A DNA stretch of 64,000 bases from Candidatus Pelagibacter sp. RS40 (GTDB lineage Bacteria > Pseudomonadota > Alphaproteobacteria > Pelagibacterales > Pelagibacteraceae), in assembly GCF_002101295.1 (NCBI RefSeq), contig NZ_CP020778.1:1-64000 (forward strand). The letters are read 5' to 3'. Shown one piece after another: positions 36,113-45,450 of this stretch. Each line of letters begins with the position of its first letter. The first letter of the stretch is position 1. Made by a program: the position numbers and the translations under genes. The notes beneath the pieces are model-generated. The model saw only the letters and a list, made by a program, of their open reading frames with translations. It searched no databases and had not been told where the DNA came from.

Positions 36113-36865
36113 TTAATTAGACGTTTTTTTTATTATATCAATGAATTTTTTTGAATTAAGAGATGCCCCACCCACTAAAAGACCGCCTATGCCATCTATT
36201 TTTGAAATTTCATTTGCATTTTTGGAGTTAACAGATCCACCATATAAAATCTTTACAGAATTTTTGAATTTAAATTGTTTAAGGATTTTTTTAATTTTTT
36301 TAATATTTTTTTCTAATTCATTTCTTGAAGGAACAATTCCTGAACCTATAGACCATACAGGTTCATAGGCAATAATAATTTTATTTGTATTTTTTATACC
36401 TTTCAGACCTTTGGATATTTGTCTTTTTAAAACTTGGAATGTAATTTTTTTTTTCTTTTCATCTATTGTTTCGCCTATACAAAATATAATGCTTAATTTT
36501 TCCTTTAATACAGATTTAATTTTTTGGTTGATAAGCAAATCTGTTTCTCCCTCATTTCTATTTTCTGAATGTCCTAATATAATGTATTTTGCTCCAGCAG
36601 ATTTGATGAGTTTTGCATTTACATTTCCTGTGTATGGACCATAATCGCTTTTATAATAACAGTTTTGTGCACCTATATTAAGTTTAGTATTGTTAAAATA
36701 ATTTGAAAATGATTTAATCAATGTAAATGGCGGACAATAAATTATCTTAATCTTTTTATACTTTTTATTTTTAATCAAGTTTAAAACAGTTTTTACCTTT
36801 GAAATATCATTAAAATTGCCATGCATTTTCCAGTTAGCTACAAAAATCATATTAATATTTGTCAT
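36113..36865 (-). CDS. tpiA: Triosephosphate isomerase
   Basis: Interconverts DHAP and glyceraldehyde-3-P. 250 aa from the ATG at 36865; a TTG two codons upstream and an ATG at 36850 (MIFVANWKMHG) are alternatives. The substrate Lys is in FVANWKMHG, the catalytic His in ILGHSENR and the catalytic Glu in AYEPVWSIGSG; the phosphate loop is GGSVNSKN and GLLVGGASL near the end. Confidence 0.95.
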   Translation of the reverse strand: MTNINMIFVANWKMHGNFNDISKVKTVLNLIKNKKYKKIKIIYCPPFTLIKSFSNYFNNTKLNIGAQNCYYKSDYGPYTGNVNAKLIKSAGAKYIILGHSENRNEGETDLLINQKIKSVLKEKLSIIFCIGETIDEKKKKITFQVLKRQISKGLKGIKNTNKIIIAYEPVWSIGSGIVPSRNELEKNIKKIKKILKQFKFKNSVKILYGGSVNSKNANEISKIDGIGGLLVGGASLNSKKFIDIIKKTSN

Positions 36866-36924
36866 ACACAATATTTTAATTTATAGGTTTGTTTTTTGTA
36901 GTTCAATATATAAACGATTTACTG

Positions 36925-38346
36925 ATGTTAAAAAACTTAAGAGGATTTTCAAACACTAAATTAGCTGGTGTTCTAATAGCTATAATTATTGTTCCATTTG
37001 TATTTTGGGGAATGGGAAGTGTATTTAGTGGAGGCAATACTAACAATGTTGCTAAAATAAATAATAAATCAATTTCGACACAAGATTTTTTACAATATGT
37101 AAATCAGTCAAGAATTAACTTGGAGTATGTAAAAGAAAATATAGAAAATAATGTTATTGAAGAAATATTAACTGGTCTTGTCTCTAATAAATTATTAGAA
37201 ATGGAAATAGAAAGCTTAAACGCATCATTGTCTGAAAACATATTAGCAAATAAAATTAGAAGTGATGAAAAATTTGTTGATGATAAAAAATCATTTTCGA
37301 GACTGAAATATGAAAAATTTCTTTTAGAGAATAATCTTACAGCGCCAATTTATGAAATAAAACTTAAGGATCAAGAATTAAAGAAAAATTTATTTGATTA
37401 TGTAAGTGGAGGACTAATTTCACCATATTTTCTCAAAAATAAAATTTATATTAATGAAAACAAAGAACTCGAAATTGAATATTTCGATCTAAATCAAGTT
37501 TATAAAATCAATACATCTAAATCTGAGATCGATAAATTTATTAAAGAGAATGAAGATAATCTAAAAGAAGAATTAATAGATATTAAATATACAAAAATTA
37601 CACCAAAGACACTTTTGGATATTAGTGAATTTAATGACGATTTTTTTAAAAAAATTGATGAAATAGAAAATAGTATATTTAATGGCTCTAAATTAAATGA
37701 AATTCAAAAAGCATATAATTTAAAAATTGAAGTAGTTTCAAATTTTAACAATGAGATGGATTCAGATGAGATTCTACGAGAAATATATTCTAAAAGAAAA
37801 GAGGATAACACTCAAATTATTGATAAAAATGACTTTTATCTTTTATATGAGATATCAAACGTAAAAAAAATTTTACCAGACTTAAATGATTTAAATTTTA
37901 TTGAAAGAGTTAAAAATCAATTAGTGATGAAGCAAAAAATTGATTACAACAAAAAACTATTTAAAAAAATTCAAGATAAAAAATTTTCAAATGTTGAATT
38001 TTTAAAAATTGCAAAGAATGAAAGTAATATTAAAAAATTGAAAATTAATTCATCCAATTTTGATGAAACTTTTAGTAGAGAGTCGGTAGAATTATTATAT
38101 TCGCTCCCTAAAAAAAGTTTTGTTTTGATTGCAGATAAAAATAATGATGTCTATTTATCTAAAATATCAAATATAAATACAAGTATGCTTAATAAAGATG
38201 CTGATAAAGTTAACGAGTATAAATTAAAGTCAAATAGTCAAGTAATGGGAGAAATATATAGTACTTATGATTTGTCTTTGAGTAAAAAATATAATGTTAA
38301 ATTATTTAATAGCACGCTTGAGAGAATAAAAAATAATTTCAGATAA
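36925..38346 (+). CDS. PpiD/SurA-N-type periplasmic chaperone, no parvulin motif seen
   Basis: 473 aa from the ATG at 36925 (the frame extends 12 codons to an upstream codon). N-terminal membrane anchor (about 13-33, LAGVLIAIIIVPFVFWGMGS) and a SurA_N_3-type domain (VAKINNKSISTQDFLQYVNQ, seen as KINNKSISTQDF, about 45-170), as in PpiD. The remaining 300 residues are Lys/Asn/Ile-rich and helical; I cannot find the conserved parvulin PPIC residues. It probably acts as an inner-membrane-anchored folding factor for exported proteins. It starts the trpEGDC-lexA string, the usual alphaproteobacterial context. Confidence 0.8.
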   Translation: MLKNLRGFSNTKLAGVLIAIIIVPFVFWGMGSVFSGGNTNNVAKINNKSISTQDFLQYVNQSRINLEYVKENIENNVIEEILTGLVSNKLLEMEIESLNASLSENILANKIRSDEKFVDDKKSFSRLKYEKFLLENNLTAPIYEIKLKDQELKKNLFDYVSGGLISPYFLKNKIYINENKELEIEYFDLNQVYKINTSKSEIDKFIKENEDNLKEELIDIKYTKITPKTLLDISEFNDDFFKKIDEIENSIFNGSKLNEIQKAYNLKIEVVSNFNNEMDSDEILREIYSKRKEDNTQIIDKNDFYLLYEISNVKKILPDLNDLNFIERVKNQLVMKQKIDYNKKLFKKIQDKKFSNVEFLKIAKNESNIKKLKINSSNFDETFSRESVELLYSLPKKSFVLIADKNNDVYLSKISNINTSMLNKDADKVNEYKLKSNSQVMGEIYSTYDLSLSKKYNVKLFNSTLERIKNNFR

Positions 38347-39803
38347 TGCTTAATGTCAATTTTAACCAATTTAAATCTGGTTATTTAAAAAAAAAAAATC
38401 AAGTTTTATTTTTTTCTATTAATACAAAAGGTGAACAAGAAATAATTAATTTAATTAATAATCTTTTAATTGAAAAAAATAGTTTTGTTTTTGAGTCTGT
38501 AGAAAAAGGGAAAATTAAAGGTAGGTACACAATATTTGGTAGTAATCCAGATAAAATTTGGGAGTTTAATAACAATAGATGTCAAATTCTAACTGGGAAC
38601 AAAAAAAAAACATTGATAGGAAATCCTAAAGAGAACATAGAAAAAATTATTGAAGAATTTAAATTTAATACACCTAAAAACTTACCTCCTATTTGTTCAC
38701 TGATATCAGGTTATTTTTCTTATGACATTATCCGTTATATTGAAAGAATACCTAATAAAAATAAAGATGATTTAAACATACCTGATGCAAGAATATTACG
38801 TCCAAGAAACCTTGTAATTCACGATAACTTAAAAAGTAAGCTATATTTTATTGTCAATGTATTTAGTGACGAAAAAATTCAAAATTTAAAAACGAAATAC
38901 GAAAAATCTATTCATGAAATAGAACAAATGGTTTTTTTAGCAAACTACTCCCAAAATTCATCGTTTAATGAAAAAATAATTAAATTGAGTCCTATCAAAT
39001 CAAATACCTCAAAGAAAAAATTTATATCAAATGTAAAAAAAGCAAAAAAATATATTAAAATTGGTGATATTTTTCAGGTTGTTCTAAGTCAAAGATTTCA
39101 AACTAAATTAACAAAAAAACCATTAGAAATTTACAAGAAACTTAGAAAAACAAATCCATCACCATTTATGTATTTTTTTAATTTTAACGATTTTCAAATT
39201 ATTGGGGCAAGTCCTGAAATTCTTGTCAGATTAAGAAATAATAAAATAACAATAAGGCCTATAGCCGGTACTAGACCAAGGGGTAAAAATAAAAAAGAAG
39301 ACAATTTTTTTAAAAAAGATCTTTTACAAGATAAAAAGGAGCTTTCCGAGCATTTGATGCTTTTAGACCTTGGTAGGAATGATACGGGCAAAGTATCAAA
39401 AATAAACACTGTAAAAGTTACAGAAAGTTTTAATGTTGAAAAATATTCTCATGTCATGCACATAGTTTCGAATGTGCAAGGGGAATTTAATAATAAGTTT
39501 TCTAAATTTGACACTTTGTTGTCTGGTTTTCCTGCTGGTACTGTATCTGGAGCACCAAAAATTAGAGCAATGGAAATAATTGATGAACTTGAGAATACAA
39601 AAAGGAAAGTATACGCAGGTGGTATTGGATATTTTTCTGCAAATGGTGATTTTGATACATGTATTGCTTTAAGAACAGCATTAACTAAAAATAAAAAATT
39701 TTATGTTCAATCTGGAGCAGGTATTGTTGCTGATAGCAAACCATTAAATGAATTTAAAGAAACGGTAAATAAAGCAAAAGCTTTATTAAAAGCACTAGAA
39801 TAA
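38346..39803 (+). CDS. trpE: Anthranilate synthase component I
   Basis: Converts chorismate to anthranilate with TrpG. 485 aa; N-terminal regulatory domain (about 1-190) and chorismate-binding domain (about 210-480) with GDIFQVVLSQRF, the IRPIAGTRPRG segment, DLGRNDTGKVS and GFPAGTVSGAPKIRAMEII. The ATG overlaps the previous stop (TAATG). No leader peptide or attenuator precedes it. Confidence 0.95.
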   Translation: MLNVNFNQFKSGYLKKKNQVLFFSINTKGEQEIINLINNLLIEKNSFVFESVEKGKIKGRYTIFGSNPDKIWEFNNNRCQILTGNKKKTLIGNPKENIEKIIEEFKFNTPKNLPPICSLISGYFSYDIIRYIERIPNKNKDDLNIPDARILRPRNLVIHDNLKSKLYFIVNVFSDEKIQNLKTKYEKSIHEIEQMVFLANYSQNSSFNEKIIKLSPIKSNTSKKKFISNVKKAKKYIKIGDIFQVVLSQRFQTKLTKKPLEIYKKLRKTNPSPFMYFFNFNDFQIIGASPEILVRLRNNKITIRPIAGTRPRGKNKKEDNFFKKDLLQDKKELSEHLMLLDLGRNDTGKVSKINTVKVTESFNVEKYSHVMHIVSNVQGEFNNKFSKFDTLLSGFPAGTVSGAPKIRAMEIIDELENTKRKVYAGGIGYFSANGDFDTCIALRTALTKNKKFYVQSGAGIVADSKPLNEFKETVNKAKALLKALE

Positions 39804-39805
39804 TT

Positions 39806-40372
39806 ATGAAAATATTACTAATTGATAACTATGACAGTTTTACATTCAATTTATATCACTATATTTCTGTTTATGCCAAAGACGTTGATGTTATAAGGAA
39901 TGATAAAATTAATTCCAAAGAAATTTTAAAAAGAAAATACAAAAAAATTGTTATTTCACCTGGTCCAGGAAATCCAGATCAAGCAGGAAACTGTCTTAAA
40001 ATTGTAAAGGACTTATATAAAAAAATTCCAATTTTAGGGGTTTGTTTAGGACATCAAATAATTGGTCAATCATTTGGTTCAAAAATAGTACAAGCCAAGG
40101 AATTAGTTCATGGAAAAACAAGCAAAATTTATTCCAAAAAGAGAGGGGTACTTAGAAAAATCCCAAAAATATTTGAAGCAACAAGGTACCACAGCTTAAT
40201 AATAGACAAAAAAACATTATCAAATGAGCTAGAGATAACAGCTGAAACTTATGACGGTAATATCATGGGTATTAAACATAAAAAATATAATACTCATGGT
40301 GTGCAATTTCATCCTGAAAGTATAAAAACTATACATGGTTTAAAAATATTGAAAAATTTTATTAAGAATTAA
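39806..40372 (+). CDS. trpG: Anthranilate synthase component II (glutaminase)
   Basis: Class I glutamine amidotransferase that supplies ammonia to TrpE. 188 aa: LLIDNYDSFTFNLYHY at the N-terminus, ISPGPGNPDQAG, the nucleophile Cys in GVCLGHQIIGQ, and the His/Glu of HGVQFHPESI. Two bases after trpE and one before trpD. Confidence 0.96.
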   Translation: MKILLIDNYDSFTFNLYHYISVYAKDVDVIRNDKINSKEILKRKYKKIVISPGPGNPDQAGNCLKIVKDLYKKIPILGVCLGHQIIGQSFGSKIVQAKELVHGKTSKIYSKKRGVLRKIPKIFEATRYHSLIIDKKTLSNELEITAETYDGNIMGIKHKKYNTHGVQFHPESIKTIHGLKILKNFIKN

Positions 40373-40373
40373 A

Positions 40374-41366
40374 ATGGATAAATTTTTAGATAAATTAAGA
40401 AATAAACAAAACTTATCTTTTGAAGAAAGTATTAATGCTTTTCAAAATTTAATGGATGGAAAAGCAAATGATGACGAAATATTCAAATTTTTGACTTACC
40501 TTTCTGAAAAAGGCGAGGTTTCAGATGAAATTGCAGGAGGTGTTGCAGTTTTGAGAGACAAAGCAACAAAAGTGAATGTGCAGAATTGCATTGATACTTG
40601 TGGAACAGGTGGTGATGGGAAAGATACATTAAATATTTCAACTGCCTCAGCTTTGTTATTGGCAAGTATGGGAGTTAAGGTTGCAAAACACGGTAACAAA
40701 GCAGTTTCGTCCAAATGTGGCTCTGCTGACGTTTTAGAGGCATTAAAAGTAAATATCAATTTAGATTCAAAAGGTGTAGAAAATCAAATAAATAAAAACC
40801 ATTTTGGTTTCATGTTTGCTCCTAACTATCATAGCGCCATGAAATATGTCGGACCAACAAGAAAAAAAATTGGAAAAAGAACTATATTTAATTTAATTGG
40901 TCCATTAAGCAGTCCAGCAAAAGTTGAAAGACAAGTAGTGGGTGTATTTGATAGAAATTTACTTAAAATATTTTCTAGCGCATTAAAAAATTTAAATATC
41001 AAATTTGCCTGGGTAGTAAACAGTGAAGATGGTTTAGATGAAATATCTCCGTATCAAAAAACCCATGTTATGCAATTGAAAAGAGGAGAAATAAGTGAAA
41101 TCATTATTGATCCTAAGCAATTAAATATAAAGGCTGATAATTTTCAAAAATTAGTTGGTAAAGATGCTGAATATAACTCTCAAAAAATAATTGAAATATT
41201 TAAGGGTGAAGATAATGATTTTTCTAAAGCTGTTTCTTTAAATGCTGCAGCTGGATTAATAGTTTCTGAAAAAGAAACGAACTTTAAAAATGCTTATGAA
41301 ATTTCAAGAAATCATTTATTAAGTGGTAAAACACTAGAACATTTAAAAAAATTAAATTATGTCTAA
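40374..41366 (+). CDS. trpD: Anthranilate phosphoribosyltransferase
   Basis: Transfers phosphoribose from PRPP to anthranilate. 330 aa. The glycine-rich DTCGTGGDGKDTLNIST loop (about residue 67-83), KHGNKAVSSKCGSADVLEAL, seen as HGNKAVSSKCGSAD, and FNLIGPLSSPA are diagnostic. It overlaps trpC by eight bases. Confidence 0.96.
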   Translation: MDKFLDKLRNKQNLSFEESINAFQNLMDGKANDDEIFKFLTYLSEKGEVSDEIAGGVAVLRDKATKVNVQNCIDTCGTGGDGKDTLNISTASALLLASMGVKVAKHGNKAVSSKCGSADVLEALKVNINLDSKGVENQINKNHFGFMFAPNYHSAMKYVGPTRKKIGKRTIFNLIGPLSSPAKVERQVVGVFDRNLLKIFSSALKNLNIKFAWVVNSEDGLDEISPYQKTHVMQLKRGEISEIIIDPKQLNIKADNFQKLVGKDAEYNSQKIIEIFKGEDNDFSKAVSLNAAAGLIVSEKETNFKNAYEISRNHLLSGKTLEHLKKLNYV

Positions 41367-42150
41367 CAATGTTTTACAAAAAATCATCGACAAAAAGAAA
41401 TTGAAACTTGAAAAGATTAAAAATGAAATATCCTTGGAAAGTATAAATGACCAAATAGAAAAAAATAATAATTTCATTGATTTTAAAAATAAAATTCAAA
41501 ATAATATAAATAATAATAATTTATCAATTATTGCAGAAATTAAGAAAGCAAGTCCTTCAGCAGGTATTATAATTGAAAATTATGATCCTCTAAGTATCGC
41601 AGAGATTTATTTTAAAAATAAAGCTACATGCTTATCTATTTTAACAGAAGAAGATTACTTTTTGGGTAAATTGGATCATATTAAAAAAATTAAACAAAAA
41701 ATAAATCTTCCTGTTTTATGTAAAGATTTTTTTATAGATAAATTTCAAGTTAAACTTTCAAAAAGTTATGGTGCAGATGCAATTTTGATTATTCTTGCTG
41801 GTGTAAATGAAAAAATTGCTGATGAACTTTACCAGGAAGCTATTAATCAAAAAATGTCAGTTATTGTTGAAGTTCACACAGTAGATGAAGCAAAAAAATC
41901 TCTCAAATACCATGATGCTTTAATAGGAATAAATAATAGAAATTTAAAAACTCTCGAAACAAATATTAATACAACTTATGATATTCATGATGTTCTAGTA
42001 AATCACAATGGCCCTTTAATTTCTGAAAGTGGCATTAAAAGCAAAGAAGATGTTTTAAAAATCAGAAACAGCACCAAAATAAAAACTTTTTTAATTGGTG
42101 AATCAATTCTTAAAAATTTAGATAATAACAATATTTTTTCTATTCTTTAG
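41359..42150 (+). CDS. trpC: Indole-3-glycerol phosphate synthase
   Basis: Closes the indole ring in tryptophan synthesis. 263 aa TIM barrel: IIAEIKKASPSAG near residue 55, PVLCKDFFID, GADAILIILA, GINNRNLKT and ISESGIKSKEDV in canonical order. Last gene of trpEGDC here; trpF, trpB and trpA are not in the window. Confidence 0.96.
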   Translation: MSNNVLQKIIDKKKLKLEKIKNEISLESINDQIEKNNNFIDFKNKIQNNINNNNLSIIAEIKKASPSAGIIIENYDPLSIAEIYFKNKATCLSILTEEDYFLGKLDHIKKIKQKINLPVLCKDFFIDKFQVKLSKSYGADAILIILAGVNEKIADELYQEAINQKMSVIVEVHTVDEAKKSLKYHDALIGINNRNLKTLETNINTTYDIHDVLVNHNGPLISESGIKSKEDVLKIRNSTKIKTFLIGESILKNLDNNNIFSIL

Positions 42151-42198
42151 GCCGAAAACCTTAATTTTATTGATCTTTTTTCTATTGTGATAATTGTA

Positions 42199-42213
42199 GA
42201 ACTTTAATAGAAC
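42199..42213. promoter_or_regulatory. SOS box upstream of lexA
   Basis: GAAC, seven bases (TTTAATA), GAAC, which on the other strand is GTTC-N7-GTTC, the alphaproteobacterial LexA operator. It is 22 bases before the lexA ATG, so lexA is expected to be autoregulated. A perfect palindrome TTGTGTACACAA (42216-42227) lies just inside and may overlap the promoter. Confidence 0.88.
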
Positions 42214-42235
42214 ATTTGTGTACACAATTTGTTCT

Positions 42236-42916
42236 ATGCTAACTAAAAAACAAAAAAACTTACTCTTATTTATTAACAAGAAGTTGAGGTCTACAGGTGT
42301 ATCCCCATCATATGAAGAAATGAAGGAATCTCTAAATCTTAAATCTAAATCAGGGATACATAGACTTATAAGTGCTCTAGAGGAAAGAGGTTTCATCAAA
42401 AGATTAGCTCACAAAGCAAGAGCTCTTGAAGTAGTCAAATTACCAGAAACTGCTTCTGCCAATGATATTTATAATAGTTTTTCACCAAGTGTAATTAGAG
42501 GTGGATTAGATGATAAAAATCTAGGGAATAAATCTGGTAGTGAAATACCAGTTTTAGGAAATATTGCAGCGGGCACTCCTGTAGAAGCTATTCAAAATGA
42601 AGTAATGAGAATTCCGATGCCAGATAACATCGAGAAAAATGGAGAGTTTTTTGGTCTAAAAGTTAAAGGCGATTCAATGATTGAAGCGGGTATTAATGAT
42701 GGTGATACTGTAATAGTTAAAAAGGCTGATACTGCTGAAAATGGTAAAATTGTTGTAGCTTTGATTGATGATAATGAAGCTATGTTAAAAAGAATTCGTA
42801 GAAAAGGAAAGACTGTGGCACTAGAAAGTGCTAACAGAAATTATGAGACTAAAATTTTTGGTCCTGACAGAGTAAAAGTACAAGGCGTACTAGTATCTTT
42901 ATATAGAAACTTCTAA
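42236..42916 (+). CDS. lexA: SOS repressor LexA
   Basis: Repressor of DNA-damage genes, self-cleaved with RecA. 226 aa from the ATG at 42236 (MLTKKQKNLLLFI, the family start); the GTG at 42218 is rejected. Winged-helix domain about 1-65 (LKSKSGIHRLISALEERGFI). The C-terminal S24 peptidase has the cleavage site Ala-Gly in NIAAGTP, the catalytic Ser in KGDSMIEAG, and Lys in EAMLKRI. Confidence 0.96.
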   Translation: MLTKKQKNLLLFINKKLRSTGVSPSYEEMKESLNLKSKSGIHRLISALEERGFIKRLAHKARALEVVKLPETASANDIYNSFSPSVIRGGLDDKNLGNKSGSEIPVLGNIAAGTPVEAIQNEVMRIPMPDNIEKNGEFFGLKVKGDSMIEAGINDGDTVIVKKADTAENGKIVVALIDDNEAMLKRIRRKGKTVALESANRNYETKIFGPDRVKVQGVLVSLYRNF

Positions 42917-42939
42917 TAAAATAGTCTAAATATTTTTGG

Positions 42940-44334
42940 ATGAAAAAAGTTGCAACTCGGTTTGCACCCTCACCTACTGGACCGTTGCATATAGGTGGAG
43001 TAAGAACTGCTTTATTTAATTGGCTATATTCAAAAAACCATAATGGAAAATTTTTTTTAAGAATTGAAGATACTGATAAAGAAAGATCAAAAGAGGAATT
43101 TAAATTACAGATTTTAAATTCTCTTAAATGGATAGGGATTAATCATGATGGAGAGGAGTATATTCAATCAAAAAATATTGAAAGTCATATTAAAGTCGTG
43201 AATAAATTATTAGAAACCGGAAATGCTTACAAATGTTATTGCTCCTCAGATGAAATAGAAGAGCAAAAACTTAGAGCTAAACAAAAAAAGATACCGTACA
43301 TTTATAATAGAAAATGGAGGGATAAAAGTGAAATAGAGGCTCCTCAAGATGTAAAACCAGTAATAAGGTTTAAAAGTAAAATTGAGGGCAGCACAAAAAT
43401 TAATGATTTAGTTCAAGGAGATATAGAAATTGAAAATAATACAATTGAAGATTTTATAATTTTACGTAGAGATGGAACACCAACATACAATTTATCGGCT
43501 TCAGTAGATGACCATAATATGGATATGACTCATATAATTCGAGGTGATGATCATAAAATCAATACATTTAAACAAATTCAAATTTATGAGGCGCTGCAAT
43601 GGGAAAAACCTTTATTTGCGCACATACCTTTAATTCATACCTTGGAAGGTAAAAAATTATCAAAAAGAGATAATGCTTCAACAATTGATGATTACAAAAA
43701 AATTGGAATTATGCCTGATGCCCTAAGAAATTATCTTATGAGATTGGGATGGTCTTATAAAGATAAAGAAGTATTTTCTCTGGAAGAAAGTATTAAATAT
43801 TTTAATTTGGAAGGTATTGGAAAATCACCTTCAAAACTTGATATGTCACGAATTTTATCAATGAATGAGTATTATATAAAAAATAAAAGTAACGATGATC
43901 TTTTCCAAAGTTTCGAGGAATATTGTAAAAATTTTAAGGAAAATATTAACAATGAAAATCTAAATATTATAAAAAAATCATTAACTTTTTTAAAAAACAA
44001 AGCAAAAACAATGGAAGATATTTATAACAATTCAAAATTTATTATAAATGATGAGATAATTATTGAAAAAGCTGAAATGAGTTTAATAACTGAGAATGCA
44101 AAAAATATAATCAAATCTTTCATGAAAAAAGTAAATGAAATAGAAGTTTTTAATAAAGAAACATTAGAACCAATAATAAATAATTTAATATCAGAGAATC
44201 AAACAAACTTTAAAGGTGTAGGACAGCCATTAAGAATTATTTTAACAGGCTCAAAATTTGGACCTGGAATATATGATATTATAATATCGTTAGGAAAAAA
44301 AAGAGTTTTAGATAGATTAAGTAAGGTAGGATAA
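42940..44334 (+). CDS. gltX: Glutamyl-tRNA synthetase
   Basis: Class I synthetase that charges tRNA-Glu (and possibly tRNA-Gln where GatCAB is used). 464 aa: RFAPSPTGPLHIGGVRTA at the N-terminus (HIGG is the HIGH motif), LRIEDTD, and KKLSKRDNAS near 245. The C-terminal anticodon-binding region is helical. It follows lexA by 23 bases, and its last 18 bases overlap the end of convergent lpxB. Confidence 0.95.
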   Translation: MKKVATRFAPSPTGPLHIGGVRTALFNWLYSKNHNGKFFLRIEDTDKERSKEEFKLQILNSLKWIGINHDGEEYIQSKNIESHIKVVNKLLETGNAYKCYCSSDEIEEQKLRAKQKKIPYIYNRKWRDKSEIEAPQDVKPVIRFKSKIEGSTKINDLVQGDIEIENNTIEDFIILRRDGTPTYNLSASVDDHNMDMTHIIRGDDHKINTFKQIQIYEALQWEKPLFAHIPLIHTLEGKKLSKRDNASTIDDYKKIGIMPDALRNYLMRLGWSYKDKEVFSLEESIKYFNLEGIGKSPSKLDMSRILSMNEYYIKNKSNDDLFQSFEEYCKNFKENINNENLNIIKKSLTFLKNKAKTMEDIYNNSKFIINDEIIIEKAEMSLITENAKNIIKSFMKKVNEIEVFNKETLEPIINNLISENQTNFKGVGQPLRIILTGSKFGPGIYDIIISLGKKRVLDRLSKVG

Positions 44335-45450
44335 AATTACTTTAGATGCTTGGTCACTTGCAGAGGTTGAAGACTTTAAATCATCTATAGTATTTTTAAC
44401 GACAGACATTTGTTCTTTAATTAAATTAGGTTTTTTCATAAAGTAATAAAAAGTTTTATAAATCTCATTTGGATTACATTCATTCTGCAAAAGTTCTGGA
44501 ATGATTTCTTTATTATTGATTATGTTGATCATATTTACATATTTAATTTTCAATAAAAATTTAGCTATATGATAATTAAAAAAATTCATTTTATAAATTA
44601 TCATTGAAGGAATATTATTTTTACATACATCGATAGATACAGTTCCAGACTTCACAATCGCAAAAATTGATTTTTTTAAAACCTGAGATTTTATTTTATC
44701 ATCACTAACAACTTCAACATTGGAAAGTTTTTCTGGTAATAATTTACTTTTTATCATTTCTTTAAATTTTTGAGTAGAATGAAAAATATAATGATACGAA
44801 TTATCTTTTAAATTCATTTTCTTTATAAAATTAATTAATACTGGAAAAAGGATTTTAATTTCACTATCTCTACTGCCTGGAAACAAAGATACAATATTTT
44901 TTTTTTCTACAAAATTATTGATCTCAACATTTATATCCTTTTCCATGTAATCTAACAAAGGATGTCCAACAAAAGTATTTTTTAATTTTTCTTTATCAAA
45001 GAATTTTTTTTCAAAACCAAATAAAAGAAGAATATGATCAAGATATTTTTTCATTTTTTTTACTCTTCCCTCTCGCCATGCCCATACCTTTGGTGCAATA
45101 AAATGTATTGTTTTGATTTTTGGATTGATTTGTTTTACTTTTTCAGAAACACGTAAAGAGAAATCAGGGCTATCAACTGTAAGAAGAATACTTGGATTGA
45201 ACTTAATGACTTTATTTACAGTTAAATCAATTTTTTTTTTTATTTTTAAAAAGTTAAATATGACATCAGTAAAAGCCATATAGGTGATATCTTTTTGATC
45301 ATATATAGATTTAATTCCTAAAGATTTTAAATTATTGCCACATACACCAAGATATTCAATATCTTTTTTTTTTTCATTTAGACTCTTAATTACATTTGAA
45401 GCCAATTTATCCCCTGATGGCTCGCCTGTTAAAACAAATATCTTCTTCAT
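44317..45450 (-). CDS. lpxB: Lipid-A-disaccharide synthase
   Basis: Glycosyltransferase (family 19) that joins UDP-diacylglucosamine and lipid X. 377 aa with LTGEPSGDKLASNVI at the N-terminus, the FIAPKVWAWREGRVK segment and VGHPLLD in the middle, and SLFPGSRDSEIK for nucleotide binding. Final gene of the lpx cluster, overlapping lpxI by four bases and convergent with gltX. Confidence 0.94.
   Translation of the reverse strand: MKKIFVLTGEPSGDKLASNVIKSLNEKKKDIEYLGVCGNNLKSLGIKSIYDQKDITYMAFTDVIFNFLKIKKKIDLTVNKVIKFNPSILLTVDSPDFSLRVSEKVKQINPKIKTIHFIAPKVWAWREGRVKKMKKYLDHILLLFGFEKKFFDKEKLKNTFVGHPLLDYMEKDINVEINNFVEKKNIVSLFPGSRDSEIKILFPVLINFIKKMNLKDNSYHYIFHSTQKFKEMIKSKLLPEKLSNVEVVSDDKIKSQVLKKSIFAIVKSGTVSIDVCKNNIPSMIIYKMNFFNYHIAKFLLKIKYVNMINIINNKEIIPELLQNECNPNEIYKTFYYFMKKPNLIKEQMSVVKNTIDDLKSSTSASDQASKVILSYLT

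Noticed and set aside
40483..40759. Minus-strand frames opposite trpD
   Set aside because: Antisense to the conserved glycine-rich PRPP loop; no independent coding support.
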